A stretch of DNA of 64,000 nucleotides from Salinispirillum sp. LH 10-3-1 (GCF_030643825.1 NZ_CP101717.1:2687673-2751672); one strand, 5' to 3'. Positions 35,729 through 44,781 are shown, counted from the stretch's first letter. A program made the numbers and translations. Notes: generated by a model from the sequence alone, not told the origin.

Positions 35729-36222
35729 TTCTGTGCGTCGGGATTGGAACGTATTAACATATCAATGTACGCTTGCAGATCATCATCAGACAAACGAACA
35801 AACTGGAAATACTGCAAACCGTCACGTACCGTTGTGACTAGCTCATATCGATAGACAGTAATCATGCCTAAACGTGCTTCCACGGTCCCCCATCCGGAGC
35901 GGGAATAATTAGTGCCTTTCCGCTTGCCGACATAATTAACTCGATCAACAGCATAAAAACCTTCACGCTCTAACTCCACTACCGCTATTCGTTTACCAGG
36001 GACGGTCCTAAGGAAAATGTTTCTGGTAACGTCACCGTCCGCCCGAAGCACCAAATCAATACGATAGTCGAAATGAAGCTCCCCAGCACTTTCATCACTG
36101 GTACTGAATGGAAATACAACAAAGGCTCTACTCGCATCCACATCCGCAGGCACTCGAGTGGCACAGCCTTGTATGACGACAATGAACACTAACAATAGTG
36201 CGCTGCATAACGTTTTCTTCAT
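35707..36222 (-). CDS. Lipoprotein of unknown function
   Basis: 171 residues with signal and lipobox (VIQGC, Cys20). The mature domain (AFVVFPFSTSDESAGELHF ... IAVVELEREGFYAVDRVNYVG) resembles a small beta-sandwich, but no family is recognised. Encoded upstream of and overlapping the barrel gene, so it may act with the barrel at the outer membrane. Confidence 0.65.
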   Translation of the reverse strand: MKKTLCSALLLVFIVVIQGCATRVPADVDASRAFVVFPFSTSDESAGELHFDYRIDLVLRADGDVTRNIFLRTVPGKRIAVVELEREGFYAVDRVNYVGKRKGTNYSRSGWGTVEARLGMITVYRYELVTTVRDGLQYFQFVRLSDDDLQAYIDMLIRSNPDAQNWPIQYL

Positions 36223-36499
36223 GTGATGTCCTTGTGGTTTAAGTATTTACTGGCAGCTGGCTTATCCCAGAACTCGCTGCGCAGTTAGAAAACAATTCAT
36301 TAAGTGCCGATACGAAACACCTGTAAAAAGTCTTCAATTGACAACATAAACCTTAACAGACGAACACTCACACTCCACATCAAGATGTTAAAGCGCTGGT
36401 CACTTATTAATCAGGAAAAACAATAGTTTGACGCCACAAGATAATCCTGCAGCAAATGATTGACGATTTGTTTACACATGGCGAGCAGATACAATAACA

Positions 36500-36528
36500 G
36501 GCAGGTATGAATACCTGCCCTTGTATCT
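36500..36528. repeat. Left part of a REP-like family B repeat interrupted by IS110
   Basis: GGCAGGTATGAATACCTGCC then CTTGTATCT, up to the element's left end. The intact relative at 39564-39594 continues with ACG, which in this locus is found at 37727 after the element. Confidence 0.75.
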
Positions 36529-36710
36529 CTCCAGGTGAGGTGATTAGCTATCACTATAACCGTGAAGTGAGTGAGGACGTACCTGCCCTGAGTGCAGTGA
36601 CGACTGAAACGTAGATTGTCCCCTCACTTCGTTTATCTCTTAAACTGAATGGTATCCAAGCGCCTTTCCAGTGGAAAGTGATGCTGTATGTACAAGGGGA
36701 GTGGAGCGAG
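36529..36710 (+). ncRNA. Candidate IS110 bridge RNA region
   Basis: Non-coding left end upstream of the transposase. It carries, in the order known for bridge RNAs, four segments that match target or donor: TACCTGCCCT (36580-36589; same as left flank 36512-36521), CGTAGAT (36610-36616; complement of right flank ATCTACG), ATGGTATC (36649-36656; same as right end plus core 37718-37725), and TGGAAAG (36672-36678; complement of left-end CTCTCCA with one mismatch). RNA ends and folding are not established. Confidence 0.45.
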
Positions 36711-37691
36711 ATGGTTGCTTACGTTGGTATTGATCTCAGCAAAAGCAAAATTGACCTGTGCTGGTTGCGCGACGCAACGGGCAAAAAAGTAAAAACGAAA
36801 GTGTTTAAGAACAGTGACTTTCACCTGATCAGTCAGTGGCTAGCGAAGTCGATTGATATGAGCCCAGAGTCCGTTCATATCACACTGGAAGCCACCGGTG
36901 TTTATCACGAAGGCCTCGTGTATCACCTGCATGAACAAGGCTATCGGGTGTTTGTAGCCAACCCCGGAAAGGCAAATCTGTTTGCCAAGTCTCATGGTAT
37001 GACGCACAAGACCGATAAGTCTGATGCAAAACTGCTGGCAAAGTACGGTGCCAGTGAGCCTGCCAACTTACATCGCTGGGAGCCAGATCCGCCAGAAGTG
37101 CGAGAGCTGAAAGCTATTTCACGGCGGTTGCATGCTCTGGAAAAAGACCGTCAGCGTGAGACTAATCGACTGGAAAGCAGTCAGATATCCGGCGCATCAC
37201 TGCGAGTGACTGACTCCATTCACGCGATGATCGGCAAATTGGATGACGAGATTGAGCGTCTGAAACAAGACATTGATGATCGGATTAAAAAAGACCCTGT
37301 GCTGGCAACGAATCACGAGCTACTGGGGAGCATCAAAGGTATTGGCGGCGTCATGCAGCGCGAACTGGTCTGCCTTTTTGCGCGCAAGCGCTTCTGTACG
37401 GCGAAACAAGTGGCGGCTTATCTCGGGCTGATCCCTCGACTGTGGGAGTCTGGAGTGCTCAAAGGCAAAACGACACTCAGTAAAACAGGCCCTTCCTACT
37501 TGCGTGCCAAGCTGTACATGGCGGCGGTGGCGGCAAGCCAGCACAACCCGGACATTAAGAAACAGAAAAATCGCCTGCTCGCACAAGAAAAGAGCAGGAT
37601 GGCCGCCTTAGGAGCGGCCATGCGTAAGCTGGTTCAGATCTGCTTTGGCGTGATAAAGAACCAGCAACCCTATCAACCTCAGGCGGTTTAG
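36711..37691 (+). CDS. IS110-family transposase (DEDD recombinase)
   Basis: 326 residues from ATG 36711 (MVAYVGIDLSKSK); an ATG at 36678 would add 11 residues. N-terminal RuvC-like DEDD domain: GIDLS (Asp), LEATGVY (Glu), and HKTDKSDAKLLAKYG (two Asp). A coiled-coil middle (ELKAISRRLHALEKDRQRE) and the C-terminal transposase_20 domain follow, with the helix-hairpin GSIKGIGGVMQREL and Ser-containing SGVLKGKTTLSKTGPSYLRAKLYMAA. Appears intact. Guided by the element's own RNA in characterised relatives. Confidence 0.93.
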   Translation: MVAYVGIDLSKSKIDLCWLRDATGKKVKTKVFKNSDFHLISQWLAKSIDMSPESVHITLEATGVYHEGLVYHLHEQGYRVFVANPGKANLFAKSHGMTHKTDKSDAKLLAKYGASEPANLHRWEPDPPEVRELKAISRRLHALEKDRQRETNRLESSQISGASLRVTDSIHAMIGKLDDEIERLKQDIDDRIKKDPVLATNHELLGSIKGIGGVMQRELVCLFARKRFCTAKQVAAYLGLIPRLWESGVLKGKTTLSKTGPSYLRAKLYMAAVAASQHNPDIKKQKNRLLAQEKSRMAALGAAMRKLVQICFGVIKNQQPYQPQAV

Positions 37692-37747
37692 TAACCGCTT
37701 GAGGTCGGTGCGGAGAGATGGTATCTACGGAATGGGGAGAAGAGGCA

Positions 37748-37768
37748 GCGGGTACCTATACCCATGTC
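37748..37768. repeat. Degenerate family B repeat beside the IS
   Basis: GCGGGTACCTATACCCATGTC, a decayed palindrome 22 bp right of the IS end; the IS lies between two repeat copies. Confidence 0.45.
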
Positions 37769-37799
37769 GGGCCGCTAGTCTAAAACAAGCACACACAAA

Positions 37800-37821
37800 A
37801 AAGCCGGCTTACGCCGGCTTT
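37800..37821 (-). terminator. Intrinsic terminator of the porin gene
   Basis: Stem AAAGCCGGC / GCCGGCTTT with a 4-nt loop; on the minus strand it is followed by six T. It lies 33 bp beyond the porin stop codon. Confidence 0.9.
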
Positions 37822-37853
37822 CTAAGACTCTAAATTAACCTAAGAAGGTTAGA

Positions 37854-38993
37854 TTAGAAGCTGTACTGTGCGAATGCAGTGAACACGCTCTTCTCAGAGT
37901 TTTCGTTCGCCCACTCACCGTTTGCGTATTCAGCACCGTACTCTACGCCAGACTCAGTGGTGTATTTACCACCCAGTTTGAACTGCAGGCCGTTACCTTC
38001 ACTCAGACCCATTTCTGTTTCTGCGAATGCACTGATAGCACCTTCAGCGTAAGATACTTTAGCAAACACGTTGCCAGAGTCGTCTTCGTCATTCAGGTCC
38101 AGAGCATACCAGCCTTCAACAGTGATAGGCGCGAAAGTGGCTTTTGCACCGGCACGGATTGCCATTTCTTCGTTTTCAACGCTAACAGAAGCAACTTGAC
38201 CGAATACAGAGATATCGTCAGTTGCATTAACAGTCAGCTTAGCAGCCCAAGCTGAATCTTCGATGTTGCCGTTCTGACGGAAAGCAGCTTCTACTTTGAT
38301 CAGATCAACAGGAGCAGCTTCTACCGCCAAACCGAATGCAGTGTAGCCGTCAGACTGACCGCCTTGTGCTTCACGGTAGCTAAAGTCAGCCCATACTTCG
38401 GCAACGTCCAGATCTTGGTGAACCGCAGCAGCGAAACCGAAATCGTCGCTGTCAGCGCCTTCAGACTGAACTTTTACGCCGAATTCTTCAACGGTGTAAC
38501 GCAGTGCAGCAACAACACCAAAACCATCGTTTAAGCCAGTCTCTGCAGACTTACGGAAATCAGTCAGGCCTTCCAGCTTGCCAACGGTATCGCGGATGCT
38601 ACCAACTTGGCCGAAAGATACCGCGCCTTCTTCAACTTTCAGATCGTATACACGAACATAGCCGTTGTTTTTGTCGTTGTCATTTACTGCAACGCCAGGA
38701 CCCCAACCAGCACCACCAGGCTTTTCATCTTCGTTGATACCAACACGGATTTTACCGCTGAAAGGACCATTCGCTACAGTCCAAGTAGCGTTCAACTGAT
38801 ACCAATCTTCGTCAGCTGTTTCATAACCAGGCATTTGGCTGGCACGAGTTTCAGCTTCCAGATCGATTACGCTTTGAACGCGGATAGAGCCAGTGAAGTC
38901 TACAGATGCAGTTGATTCAGCTACTGCGGCACCGGCGATGGCCAGAGTCAGTGCAGATACAGCAAAACCAGAAGCAAGTTTAAAAGCTTTCAT
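37854..38993 (-). CDS. Gram-negative trimeric porin-type outer membrane protein
   Basis: 379 residues. Signal peptide MKAFKLASGFAVSALTLAIAGAAVA, then about 16 alternating beta-strands with acidic loops (NEDEKPGGAGWGPG, DLNDEDDSGN) and the terminal FAQYSF whose last Phe marks outer-membrane barrels. Closest in style to the OmpC-like porins of marine gammaproteobacteria. Acidic composition suits a marine setting. Strong terminator follows and about 600 bp of non-coding DNA precedes, with a GTTGG/CCAAC hairpin in the leader (39051-39067). Confidence 0.85.
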   Translation of the reverse strand: MKAFKLASGFAVSALTLAIAGAAVAESTASVDFTGSIRVQSVIDLEAETRASQMPGYETADEDWYQLNATWTVANGPFSGKIRVGINEDEKPGGAGWGPGVAVNDNDKNNGYVRVYDLKVEEGAVSFGQVGSIRDTVGKLEGLTDFRKSAETGLNDGFGVVAALRYTVEEFGVKVQSEGADSDDFGFAAAVHQDLDVAEVWADFSYREAQGGQSDGYTAFGLAVEAAPVDLIKVEAAFRQNGNIEDSAWAAKLTVNATDDISVFGQVASVSVENEEMAIRAGAKATFAPITVEGWYALDLNDEDDSGNVFAKVSYAEGAISAFAETEMGLSEGNGLQFKLGGKYTTESGVEYGAEYANGEWANENSEKSVFTAFAQYSF

Positions 38994-39563
38994 TCAAGAT
39001 TCCCCTTTTATTATCATGACCCCGATTCGTGTTTGAACCGGACTCCATAAGTTGGTGAACACCCAACGGGATTGTGCGCCCACCGATTTCTTATCGTTAT
39101 TCAGTTTGCAGCAGCCATATTACACAGCTATTACAAAAATGAAACCCTTGGCTTCAACTTCCGTAGAGCACACCCAAAACGACGAATTTTTTCATCGGCC
39201 TGAATGCCTTCTGCGGTGCAAACGCTCTAGCCAAGGCCCGAACGTGGTGTTATCACACCAGAGAAAACCGAAGTGGTCAACGGTTTTTTGGGCTTGAATT
39301 GGGTTTTTTAGCGCGAATTCTCAGTTTTACAATCGGCCTATGAGGTAAAACAGCCATTTATTATTGACCGTATGGAAAAGGTGTTTCAGGTTGTTGATTT
39401 TTCAGGCAATTACAGGCGTTTTCAGAAAATGCGTTTTGAAGGTTAACAGTATGTAAGGTTTGTGTAAGGGGCTGCTTTGGCTTTTATATTCTAACAGAGG
39501 TAGTTTTCTGTTTTTGTAGGAACGCAGTCGCTTGTAAGAATGTTCGGCGGGTGGATGATATCC
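38994..39563. other. Long non-coding region upstream of the porin
   Basis: 570 bp without a credible gene. It must hold the porin promoter. Visible items are a GTTGG/CCAAC leader hairpin (39051-39067) and an AT-rich stretch with TAATAT-like boxes around 39100-39130. Nothing else could be supported. Confidence 0.5.
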
Positions 39564-39594
39564 GGCAGGTGTTAACACCTGCCCTTGTATCTAC
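39564..39594. repeat. REP-like family B repeat, intact relative of the IS110 target
   Basis: GGCAGGTGTTAACACCTGCC then CTTGTATCTAC, ending 3 bp from the dapB stop. Shares ACCTGCCCTTGTATCT with the left flank of the IS110 element. Confidence 0.75.
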
Positions 39595-39597
39595 GCG

Positions 39598-40395
39598 TTA
39601 CAAGCCGAGGACGTTGCGCATATCGTACAGGCCGGCAGGCTGGTCTTTCAGCCAGCGGGCGGCACGCAGTGCACCTTTAGCAAAGGTATTGCGATTACTG
39701 GCTTTGTGCGTGAGTTCGACGCGCTCGCCTTCGGTGGCGTACACCACGGTGTGGTCGCCGACGACGTCACCGCCGCGCAACGTAGCGAAACCAATGGTTT
39801 TGTTGTCACGCGGGCCTTCAGCGCCTTCACGGCCATAGATGGCGCACTCTTCCAAGTTACGCTTCAATCCTTCGGCGGCGGCTTCACCCAAGCGCAAAGC
39901 CGTGCCTGATGGTGCGTCGACTTTGTGCCTATGGTGCATTTCAACAATTTCGACGTCGTAGTCGTCACCCAGCAACGCGGCGGTTTGTTTCACCAAGTCC
40001 AGCAGCACAGTAACGCCGACGGAATAGTTAGCAGCAAAGACGATGGGGATTTCTTTCGCGGCCTCGGCAATCTGGTCTTTTTCTTCGCTAGAAAAGCCGG
40101 TCGTGCCGATGATGAGGCCGATACCAAACTGGCGGCAGTAGGTAAGATGCGCCATGGTCGCGGCCGGCGTGGTGAAGTCGATGACGACGTTCGGGCGCGT
40201 TACGCAGGCATCCAGGTCGTCTATCAAGGGCACTTTAAGGTCGCCAAGGCCACAGAGCGCGCCGATGTCGGTGCCGAGCAGGCTGCTGTCGGGGCGGTCA
40301 GTCGCGCCGACAAGAGTGAGTTGTGGGTCTTGGTGGACGAGGCCGACCAAGGTGCGCCCCATGCGTCCGGGGGCGCCGGTGATGGCGATGTTCAT
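39598..40395 (-). CDS. dapB: 4-hydroxy-tetrahydrodipicolinate reductase
   Basis: 265 residues. Lysine/diaminopimelate pathway, NAD(P)H-dependent. Nucleotide loop [37 protein letters not shown], and the catalytic [16 protein letters not shown], then GHTVVY-like [23 protein letters not shown]. Downstream of dnaJ on the same strand, the usual gammaproteobacterial order, though carA does not follow; a porin gene does. Confidence 0.97.
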   Translation of the reverse strand: MNIAITGAPGRMGRTLVGLVHQDPQLTLVGATDRPDSSLLGTDIGALCGLGDLKVPLIDDLDACVTRPNVVIDFTTPAATMAHLTYCRQFGIGLIIGTTGFSSEEKDQIAEAAKEIPIVFAANYSVGVTVLLDLVKQTAALLGDDYDVEIVEMHHRHKVDAPSGTALRLGEAAAEGLKRNLEECAIYGREGAEGPRDNKTIGFATLRGGDVVGDHTVVYATEGERVELTHKASNRNTFAKGALRAARWLKDQPAGLYDMRNVLGL

Positions 40396-40436
40396 GTGTG
40401 CGTTCCAAGTTAGATGTATAACAGCAACATGGATAT

Positions 40437-40488
40437 GGCGGGTGTGAACACCCGCCCTACCGGTTCGGCCAGAGGGCTGGCCTCCTAC
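40437..40488. repeat. REP-like family B and family A units between dnaJ and dapB
   Basis: Family B GGCGGGTGTGAACACCCGCC + CTAC at 40437-40460, then inverted family A TTCGGCC + AGAGGGCTGGCCTCCTAC at 40464-40488, which overlaps the dnaJ stop codon. Confidence 0.8.
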
Positions 40489-41612
40489 ATGTCTTCGAAG
40501 AATTTCTTCACGCCGTCGAACCAGTTGGTTTTACGGGGTGAGTGGTTGTTCTTCTTGCCTTCAAGGGTTTCTTGAAACTCGCGCAGCAGGTCTTTCTGTT
40601 TGCTGGTGAGCTTCACAGGTGTTTCTACCACCACCCGGCACAATAAGTCGCCACGCGGGCCACCACGCACCGGTGTAACGCCTTTGCTGCGTAAGCGGAA
40701 CAGTTTGCCGGTTTGGGTTTCTTCCGGCACCTTAAGTTTCACTTTGCCTTCTAAAGTGGGGACTTCGAGTTCGCCACCCAAGGCGGCATCGGCAAAGGAA
40801 ATAGGTACTTCACAATACAGGTTGCTGCCGTCGCGCTGGAAAATAGCGTGTTCACGCACCATAACCTGAACGAACAGGTCACCCGCTGGGCCACCTTGCA
40901 TACCCGCTTCACCTTCACCGCTGAGGCGAATACGGTCACCGGTATCCACACCCGGTGGGATCTTCACATTCAGAGTGCGAGTTTCTTCTTTTACGCCGCG
41001 ACCGTGGCAGTCGTTACAAGGGTCTTTAATAACGGTGCCGCGTCCGCCACAGGCGTGACAGGTTTGCTGCACCGCAAAGAAACCCTGCTGCATGCGCACA
41101 GTACCGGTGCCATGACAGACGCCACAGGTGGTCGGCTTGGTGCCTTTTTTAGCGCCGCTGCCGTCACAGGTGTTACAAGACACCAGCGTGGGAACACGGA
41201 TTTTCTTTTCGACACCGCGTACGGCTTCTTCCAGCGACAACTCCATGTTGTAACGCAGGTCGGAGCCGCGACGAGAGGTTGAACGCCCACCGCGACCGCC
41301 ACCGAAAATATCACCAAAGACGTCGCCGAAGATATCACTGAAACTGCCGTGCGCGTCGGCATTAAAGCCGCCACCTGCGCCCATACCGTCCAACCCGGCG
41401 TGTCCACGCTGGTCGTAGATGTGGCGCTTGTCTTCATCCGACAGTACTTCGTAGGCTTCGCTGGCTTCTTTGAATTTGGCGTCGGAATCGGGGTCGTCGG
41501 AGTTGCGGTCCGGGTGGTATTTCATCGCCAGTCGGCGGTATGCCTTTTTGATTTCTTTGGCATCCGCTTGGCGGTCAACACCCAGTACTTCGTAATAGTC
41601 TCTTTTTGACAT
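40485..41612 (-). CDS. dnaJ: Chaperone protein DnaJ
   Basis: 375 residues from ATG 41612 ([15 protein letters not shown]). J-domain with HPD ([10 protein letters not shown]), Gly/Phe-rich linker ([26 protein letters not shown]), four zinc-finger repeats ([32 protein letters not shown]) and the C-terminal substrate domain. Stimulates DnaK ATPase. Third gene of grpE-dnaK-dnaJ; a 234-bp gap to dnaK contains a structured repeat element and a REP unit. Confidence 0.97.
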   Translation of the reverse strand: MSKRDYYEVLGVDRQADAKEIKKAYRRLAMKYHPDRNSDDPDSDAKFKEASEAYEVLSDEDKRHIYDQRGHAGLDGMGAGGGFNADAHGSFSDIFGDVFGDIFGGGRGGRSTSRRGSDLRYNMELSLEEAVRGVEKKIRVPTLVSCNTCDGSGAKKGTKPTTCGVCHGTGTVRMQQGFFAVQQTCHACGGRGTVIKDPCNDCHGRGVKEETRTLNVKIPPGVDTGDRIRLSGEGEAGMQGGPAGDLFVQVMVREHAIFQRDGSNLYCEVPISFADAALGGELEVPTLEGKVKLKVPEETQTGKLFRLRSKGVTPVRGGPRGDLLCRVVVETPVKLTSKQKDLLREFQETLEGKKNNHSPRKTNWFDGVKKFFEDM

Positions 41613-41660
41613 TTTGGCATGTTCCAGCAAACAAAAGGATGGGCCAAGGGAGCACCTAGG

Positions 41661-41774
41661 AACCTCGCTTTCTCAACCTAGTGTTGTTAAAAATGTTATC
41701 AAATGCTCATTTACAATTTGTAAACTGCGCGTTCTCTAACATTTTTGCCTAACCAGATTTTCGCCTTCGAGGTT
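41661..41774 (+). repeat. Covarying hairpin element, copy A (dnaK-dnaJ spacer)
   Basis: 114 bp bounded by AACCTCG / CGAGGTT. Inside, AAAAATGTTA (41689-41698) pairs with TAACATTTTT (41737-41746), and TTTAC-N5-GTAAA forms the tip. Homologous, in inverted orientation, to 44652-44768. Stem positions differ between the copies in a compensatory way. Confidence 0.7.
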
Positions 41775-41818
41775 TCTAGACGCTCCCTTAATATCCCATC
41801 CGATAATAAAAGCGAGTA

Positions 41819-41843
41819 TTCAGCCAGAGGGCTGGCCTCCTAC
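41819..41843. repeat. REP-like family A unit after dnaK
   Basis: TTCAGCC + AGAGGGCTGGCCTCCTAC, 3 bp beyond the dnaK stop codon. Confidence 0.75.
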
Positions 41844-41846
41844 ACT

Positions 41847-43766
41847 CTACTTGTCGTCTTTCACTTCTTCGAACTCGGCGTCTACCGCGTCGTCGGCACC
41901 GCCGTCGCTGGCTTCGGCGCTTTCACCTTGCGCTTGGCCTTCGGCGGCTGCTTCGGCGTACATCTTCTGCGCGAGGTTGCCTGACGCGTCAGTCAACGCT
42001 TTGGTTTTGGCTTCGATCAAGTCTTTATCGTTGCCTTTCATGGCGTCTTCCAATTCAGAGATGGCGCTTTCAATAGCGGTCTTCTCTTCTTCGGTAGCCT
42101 TGTCGCCAGCGTCTTCGATCGTTTTACGTGTGGCGTGGATCATGGCGTCGGCGGTGTTACGCGCCTGTACCAGTTCCTCGAACTTACGATCTTCGTCCGC
42201 ATTGGCTTCGGCGTCTTTCACCATGGCTTCGATTTCATCATCGCTCAAACCAGAAGAGGCTTTGATGACGATGGACTGCTCTTTGCCGGTACCTTTGTCT
42301 TTCGCTGACACGTTCAGAATACCGTTAGCGTCGATGTCGAAGGCGACTTCGATCTGCGGTACGCCGCGTGGTGCAGGCGGAATATCAGCTAGGTCGAAAC
42401 GACCCAGTGATTTGTTCTGCGCTGCTTGCTTACGCTCACCCTGCACGACGTGAATGGTCACGGCGGTTTGGTTGTTGTCAGCGGTTGAGAACACCTGTGT
42501 TTTCTTCGTCGGAATGGTGGTGTTCTTCTCGATCAGCGCGGTCATGACGCCACCCATGGTTTCGATACCCAGGGTTAACGGGGTAACGTCCAGCAGCAGT
42601 ACGTCTTTCACGTCGCCTGACAGCACAGCCCCCTGCAGGGCAGCACCCATAGCAACGGCTTCGTCTGGGTTCACGTCTTTGCGTGGCTCTTTGCCGAAGA
42701 AGTCTTTAACCTTCTGCTGAACCATCGGCATACGTGACTGGCCACCGACCAAAATCACTTCGTCGATGTCGTTCACGTCGACGTCGGCGTCTTTCAATGC
42801 CATACGGCAAGGGGCGATTGAACGCTCAACCAGGTCTTCTACCAAGGCTTCCAACTTAGCACGCGTCACTTTAACGTTCAGGTGTTTAGGGCCTGAGGCG
42901 TCGGCAGTGATGTACGGCAAGTTAACGTCAGTCTGCTGGGCAGATGACAGTTCAACCTTGGCTTTTTCTGCGGCTTCTTTTAAGCGCTGCATAGCCAGTG
43001 AGTCGCCTTTCAGGTCAATACCGCTGTCTTTCTTGAACTGGTCAGCCAGGTAGTTGATCAGGTGCATGTCGAAGTCTTCACCACCGAGGAAGGTGTCACC
43101 GTTGGTAGACAACACTTCAAACTGCGTTTCGCCATCGACGTCGGCGATTTCGATGATGGAGATGTCGAAAGTACCGCCACCCAAGTCATACACCGCGATG
43201 GTGCGGTCGCCAGCTTTCTTGTCCAAACCATACGCCAGTGCCGCAGCGGTTGGTTCGTTGATGATGCGCTTCACGTCCAGACCGGCAATACGACCGGCGT
43301 CTTTCGTCGCCTGACGCTGACTGTCGTTGAAGTATGCAGGTACGGTGATAACCGCTTCGGTGACTTTTTCACCCAAGAAGTCTTCCGCCGTTTTCTTCAT
43401 TTTCTTCAATACTTCGGCAGAGATCTGTGGCGGCGCTTTTTTGTCGCCCTTCACTTCTACCCAAGCGTCGCCGTTGTCGGCTTTAACGATTTTGTACGGC
43501 ACCATTTTGATGTCTTTCTGTACGACGTCGTCTTCAAAACGACGGCCGATCAAACGCTTAACCGCGTACAGAGTGTTGTGCGGGTTGGTAACCGCTTGGC
43601 GCTTGGCGGGCTGACCGACCAGCACTTCGTCATCGTCGGCATAGGCCACGATGGACGGTGTTGTACGATCGCCTTCAGCGTTCTCGATAACACGTGTTTT
43701 GTCGCCGTCGAGGATAGCCACACAGGAATTGGTGGTCCCCAGGTCGATTCCGATGATTCTACCCAT
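41847..43766 (-). CDS. dnaK: Chaperone protein DnaK (Hsp70)
   Basis: 639 residues, full length. Nucleotide-binding domain: [67 protein letters not shown]. Interdomain linker region [15 protein letters not shown], substrate-binding beta-sandwich, and helical lid ending with an acidic [12 protein letters not shown] tail (EEV motif). SD GAGGAG. Second gene of the heat-shock operon, 89 bp after grpE. Confidence 0.98.
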   Translation of the reverse strand: MGRIIGIDLGTTNSCVAILDGDKTRVIENAEGDRTTPSIVAYADDDEVLVGQPAKRQAVTNPHNTLYAVKRLIGRRFEDDVVQKDIKMVPYKIVKADNGDAWVEVKGDKKAPPQISAEVLKKMKKTAEDFLGEKVTEAVITVPAYFNDSQRQATKDAGRIAGLDVKRIINEPTAAALAYGLDKKAGDRTIAVYDLGGGTFDISIIEIADVDGETQFEVLSTNGDTFLGGEDFDMHLINYLADQFKKDSGIDLKGDSLAMQRLKEAAEKAKVELSSAQQTDVNLPYITADASGPKHLNVKVTRAKLEALVEDLVERSIAPCRMALKDADVDVNDIDEVILVGGQSRMPMVQQKVKDFFGKEPRKDVNPDEAVAMGAALQGAVLSGDVKDVLLLDVTPLTLGIETMGGVMTALIEKNTTIPTKKTQVFSTADNNQTAVTIHVVQGERKQAAQNKSLGRFDLADIPPAPRGVPQIEVAFDIDANGILNVSAKDKGTGKEQSIVIKASSGLSDDEIEAMVKDAEANADEDRKFEELVQARNTADAMIHATRKTIEDAGDKATEEEKTAIESAISELEDAMKGNDKDLIEAKTKALTDASGNLAQKMYAEAAAEGQAQGESAEASDGGADDAVDAEFEEVKDDK

Positions 43767-43855
43767 GTTTAGTACTCCTCAATAATTCGGTTTTTGCTGC
43801 TATAGCCGGTATATGGGTGCCGGTGCAATTTTTTCAAGTAGCGTAAATTTAAGTC

Positions 43856-44497
43856 TTAAGCGGTTTCGTCAATGTTATTGCCACTGACCGCTGGCCCACC
43901 GCTCGATACCATCACCATGGCCGGACGCACCAAGCGACCGTGCAGGCTGTAGCCTTTCTGCACAACAGCCATAACGGTGTTTGCGGGCACCTCAGGATTC
44001 GGCACCATGGACATGGCTTGGTGCAACTGTGGGTCGAAGGTTTCGCCGACCGGGTTGATGGCTACGACCGAGGCTTTCACCAAGGTATCCGAGAAGGATT
44101 TGTGCGTGAGCTCAACACCTTCCAACACGGCTTTAGCAGCACCCACTTCTTCCCCAGTGGAGGCTTCCAGTGCGCGCTCGAGGTTGTCGATGACCGGCAA
44201 CAGCTCTTTGATCAGCTTTTCTTGGCTGAATTTATGAGCCGCTTCGACGTCTTTTTCTGCACGACGACGCACGTTCTGCATTTCGGCTTCCGAACGGATC
44301 ACGGCGTCTTTCAACTTGGTGATTTCTTCTTGGTTGGCCGCCAACTGGTTTACTAGATCTTCAATGCTGACGTCTGCACTGGACGTTTCAGCAGTGGCTT
44401 CTGCGGCTGCGTCTTGCGAGGACGCCTCTGTGTCGACAACGGAATCGGTGTCGTGCAATTCAGTTTCGGTCTGTGTTTTTTGCTCGTCTGCCGACAT
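43856..44497 (-). CDS. grpE: Nucleotide exchange factor GrpE
   Basis: 213 residues from ATG 44497 (MSADEQKTQT), with GGGAGA 8 nt upstream; an upstream extension is open but unsupported. Acidic N-terminus, long coiled coil (about 45-110, EEITKLKDAVIRSEAEMQNVRRRAEKD), and the C-terminal beta domain with VGETFDPQLHQAMSMV and VMAVVQKGYSLHGRLVRPAMVMV. Releases ADP from DnaK. First gene of grpE-dnaK-dnaJ with a sigma-32-type promoter upstream. Confidence 0.96.
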   Translation of the reverse strand: MSADEQKTQTETELHDTDSVVDTEASSQDAAAEATAETSSADVSIEDLVNQLAANQEEITKLKDAVIRSEAEMQNVRRRAEKDVEAAHKFSQEKLIKELLPVIDNLERALEASTGEEVGAAKAVLEGVELTHKSFSDTLVKASVVAINPVGETFDPQLHQAMSMVPNPEVPANTVMAVVQKGYSLHGRLVRPAMVMVSSGGPAVSGNNIDETA

Positions 44498-44539
44498 GCG
44501 TGAAGTCTCCCTTGAGCCAAATGTTTTCGTTGGCTTCCT

Positions 44540-44567
44540 ATATGAGGGAGATTTTTTTTCTTTCAAG
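44540..44567 (-). promoter_or_regulatory. Sigma-32 (heat shock) promoter of grpE-dnaK-dnaJ
   Basis: Minus strand CTTGAAA (44567-44561), 13-bp spacer, CCTCATAT (44547-44540), against the consensus CTTGAAA-N11-16-CCCCATNT (one mismatch). Predicted transcript start about 35 nt before the grpE ATG. Confidence 0.85.
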
Positions 44568-44651
44568 GGGCTAGAAAATCCTATGGATCTCTTTTTGACT
44601 CTGATACATCAGGCGCTGGATGCCCTAGTTCGATGCTATAGGAGCTGATAA

Positions 44652-44768
44652 AAGCCTCAGAGGCGAAAAGCTGGCTAGGCAAAAATGGCCGAAAAGGCGC
44701 AGTTTACTGTACGTAAATGAGCACTTTGAGGCCATTTTTAACAACGCCAGATTGAGAAAAAGAGGCTT
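44652..44768 (-). repeat. Covarying hairpin element, copy B (upstream of grpE)
   Basis: 117 bp; on the minus strand bounded by AAGCCTC / GAGGCTT. AAAAATGGCC pairs with GGCCATTTTT (44730-44739 with 44681-44690). Similar over its whole length to copy A at 41661-41774 but in opposite orientation, lying between phhB and the grpE promoter. Confidence 0.7.
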
Positions 44769-44781
44769 GTCGTTGTTACCG

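Larger units (their letters stand above)
36523..37726 (+). mobile_element. IS110-group insertion sequence, about 1.2 kb
   Basis: One DEDD transposase gene with about 180 bp of non-coding DNA before it and about 30 bp after it, the arrangement of IS110-group elements, whose long left end encodes the bridge RNA. GTATCT is present at both borders (36523-36528 and 37721-37726), giving a 1198-bp period. No terminal inverted repeats, as expected. Removing one period restores CCCTTGTATCTACG, the same string found in the REP-like repeat at 39581-39594, so the target was such a repeat. Exact crossover lies somewhere within GTATCT. Confidence 0.8.

Noticed and set aside
39052-39297. 81-codon open frame upstream of the porin
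   Set aside because: Lies in the porin leader/promoter region, has no ribosome site and no protein-like features.
41851-42453. 200-codon Ser/Ala-rich open frame opposite dnaK 3' half
   Set aside because: Low-complexity mirror of the acidic DnaK C-terminus, not a gene.
43062-43772. 236-codon open frame on the plus strand opposite dnaK
   Set aside because: Antisense shadow of dnaK. Long antisense frames are common over highly biased genes, and there is no recognisable protein.
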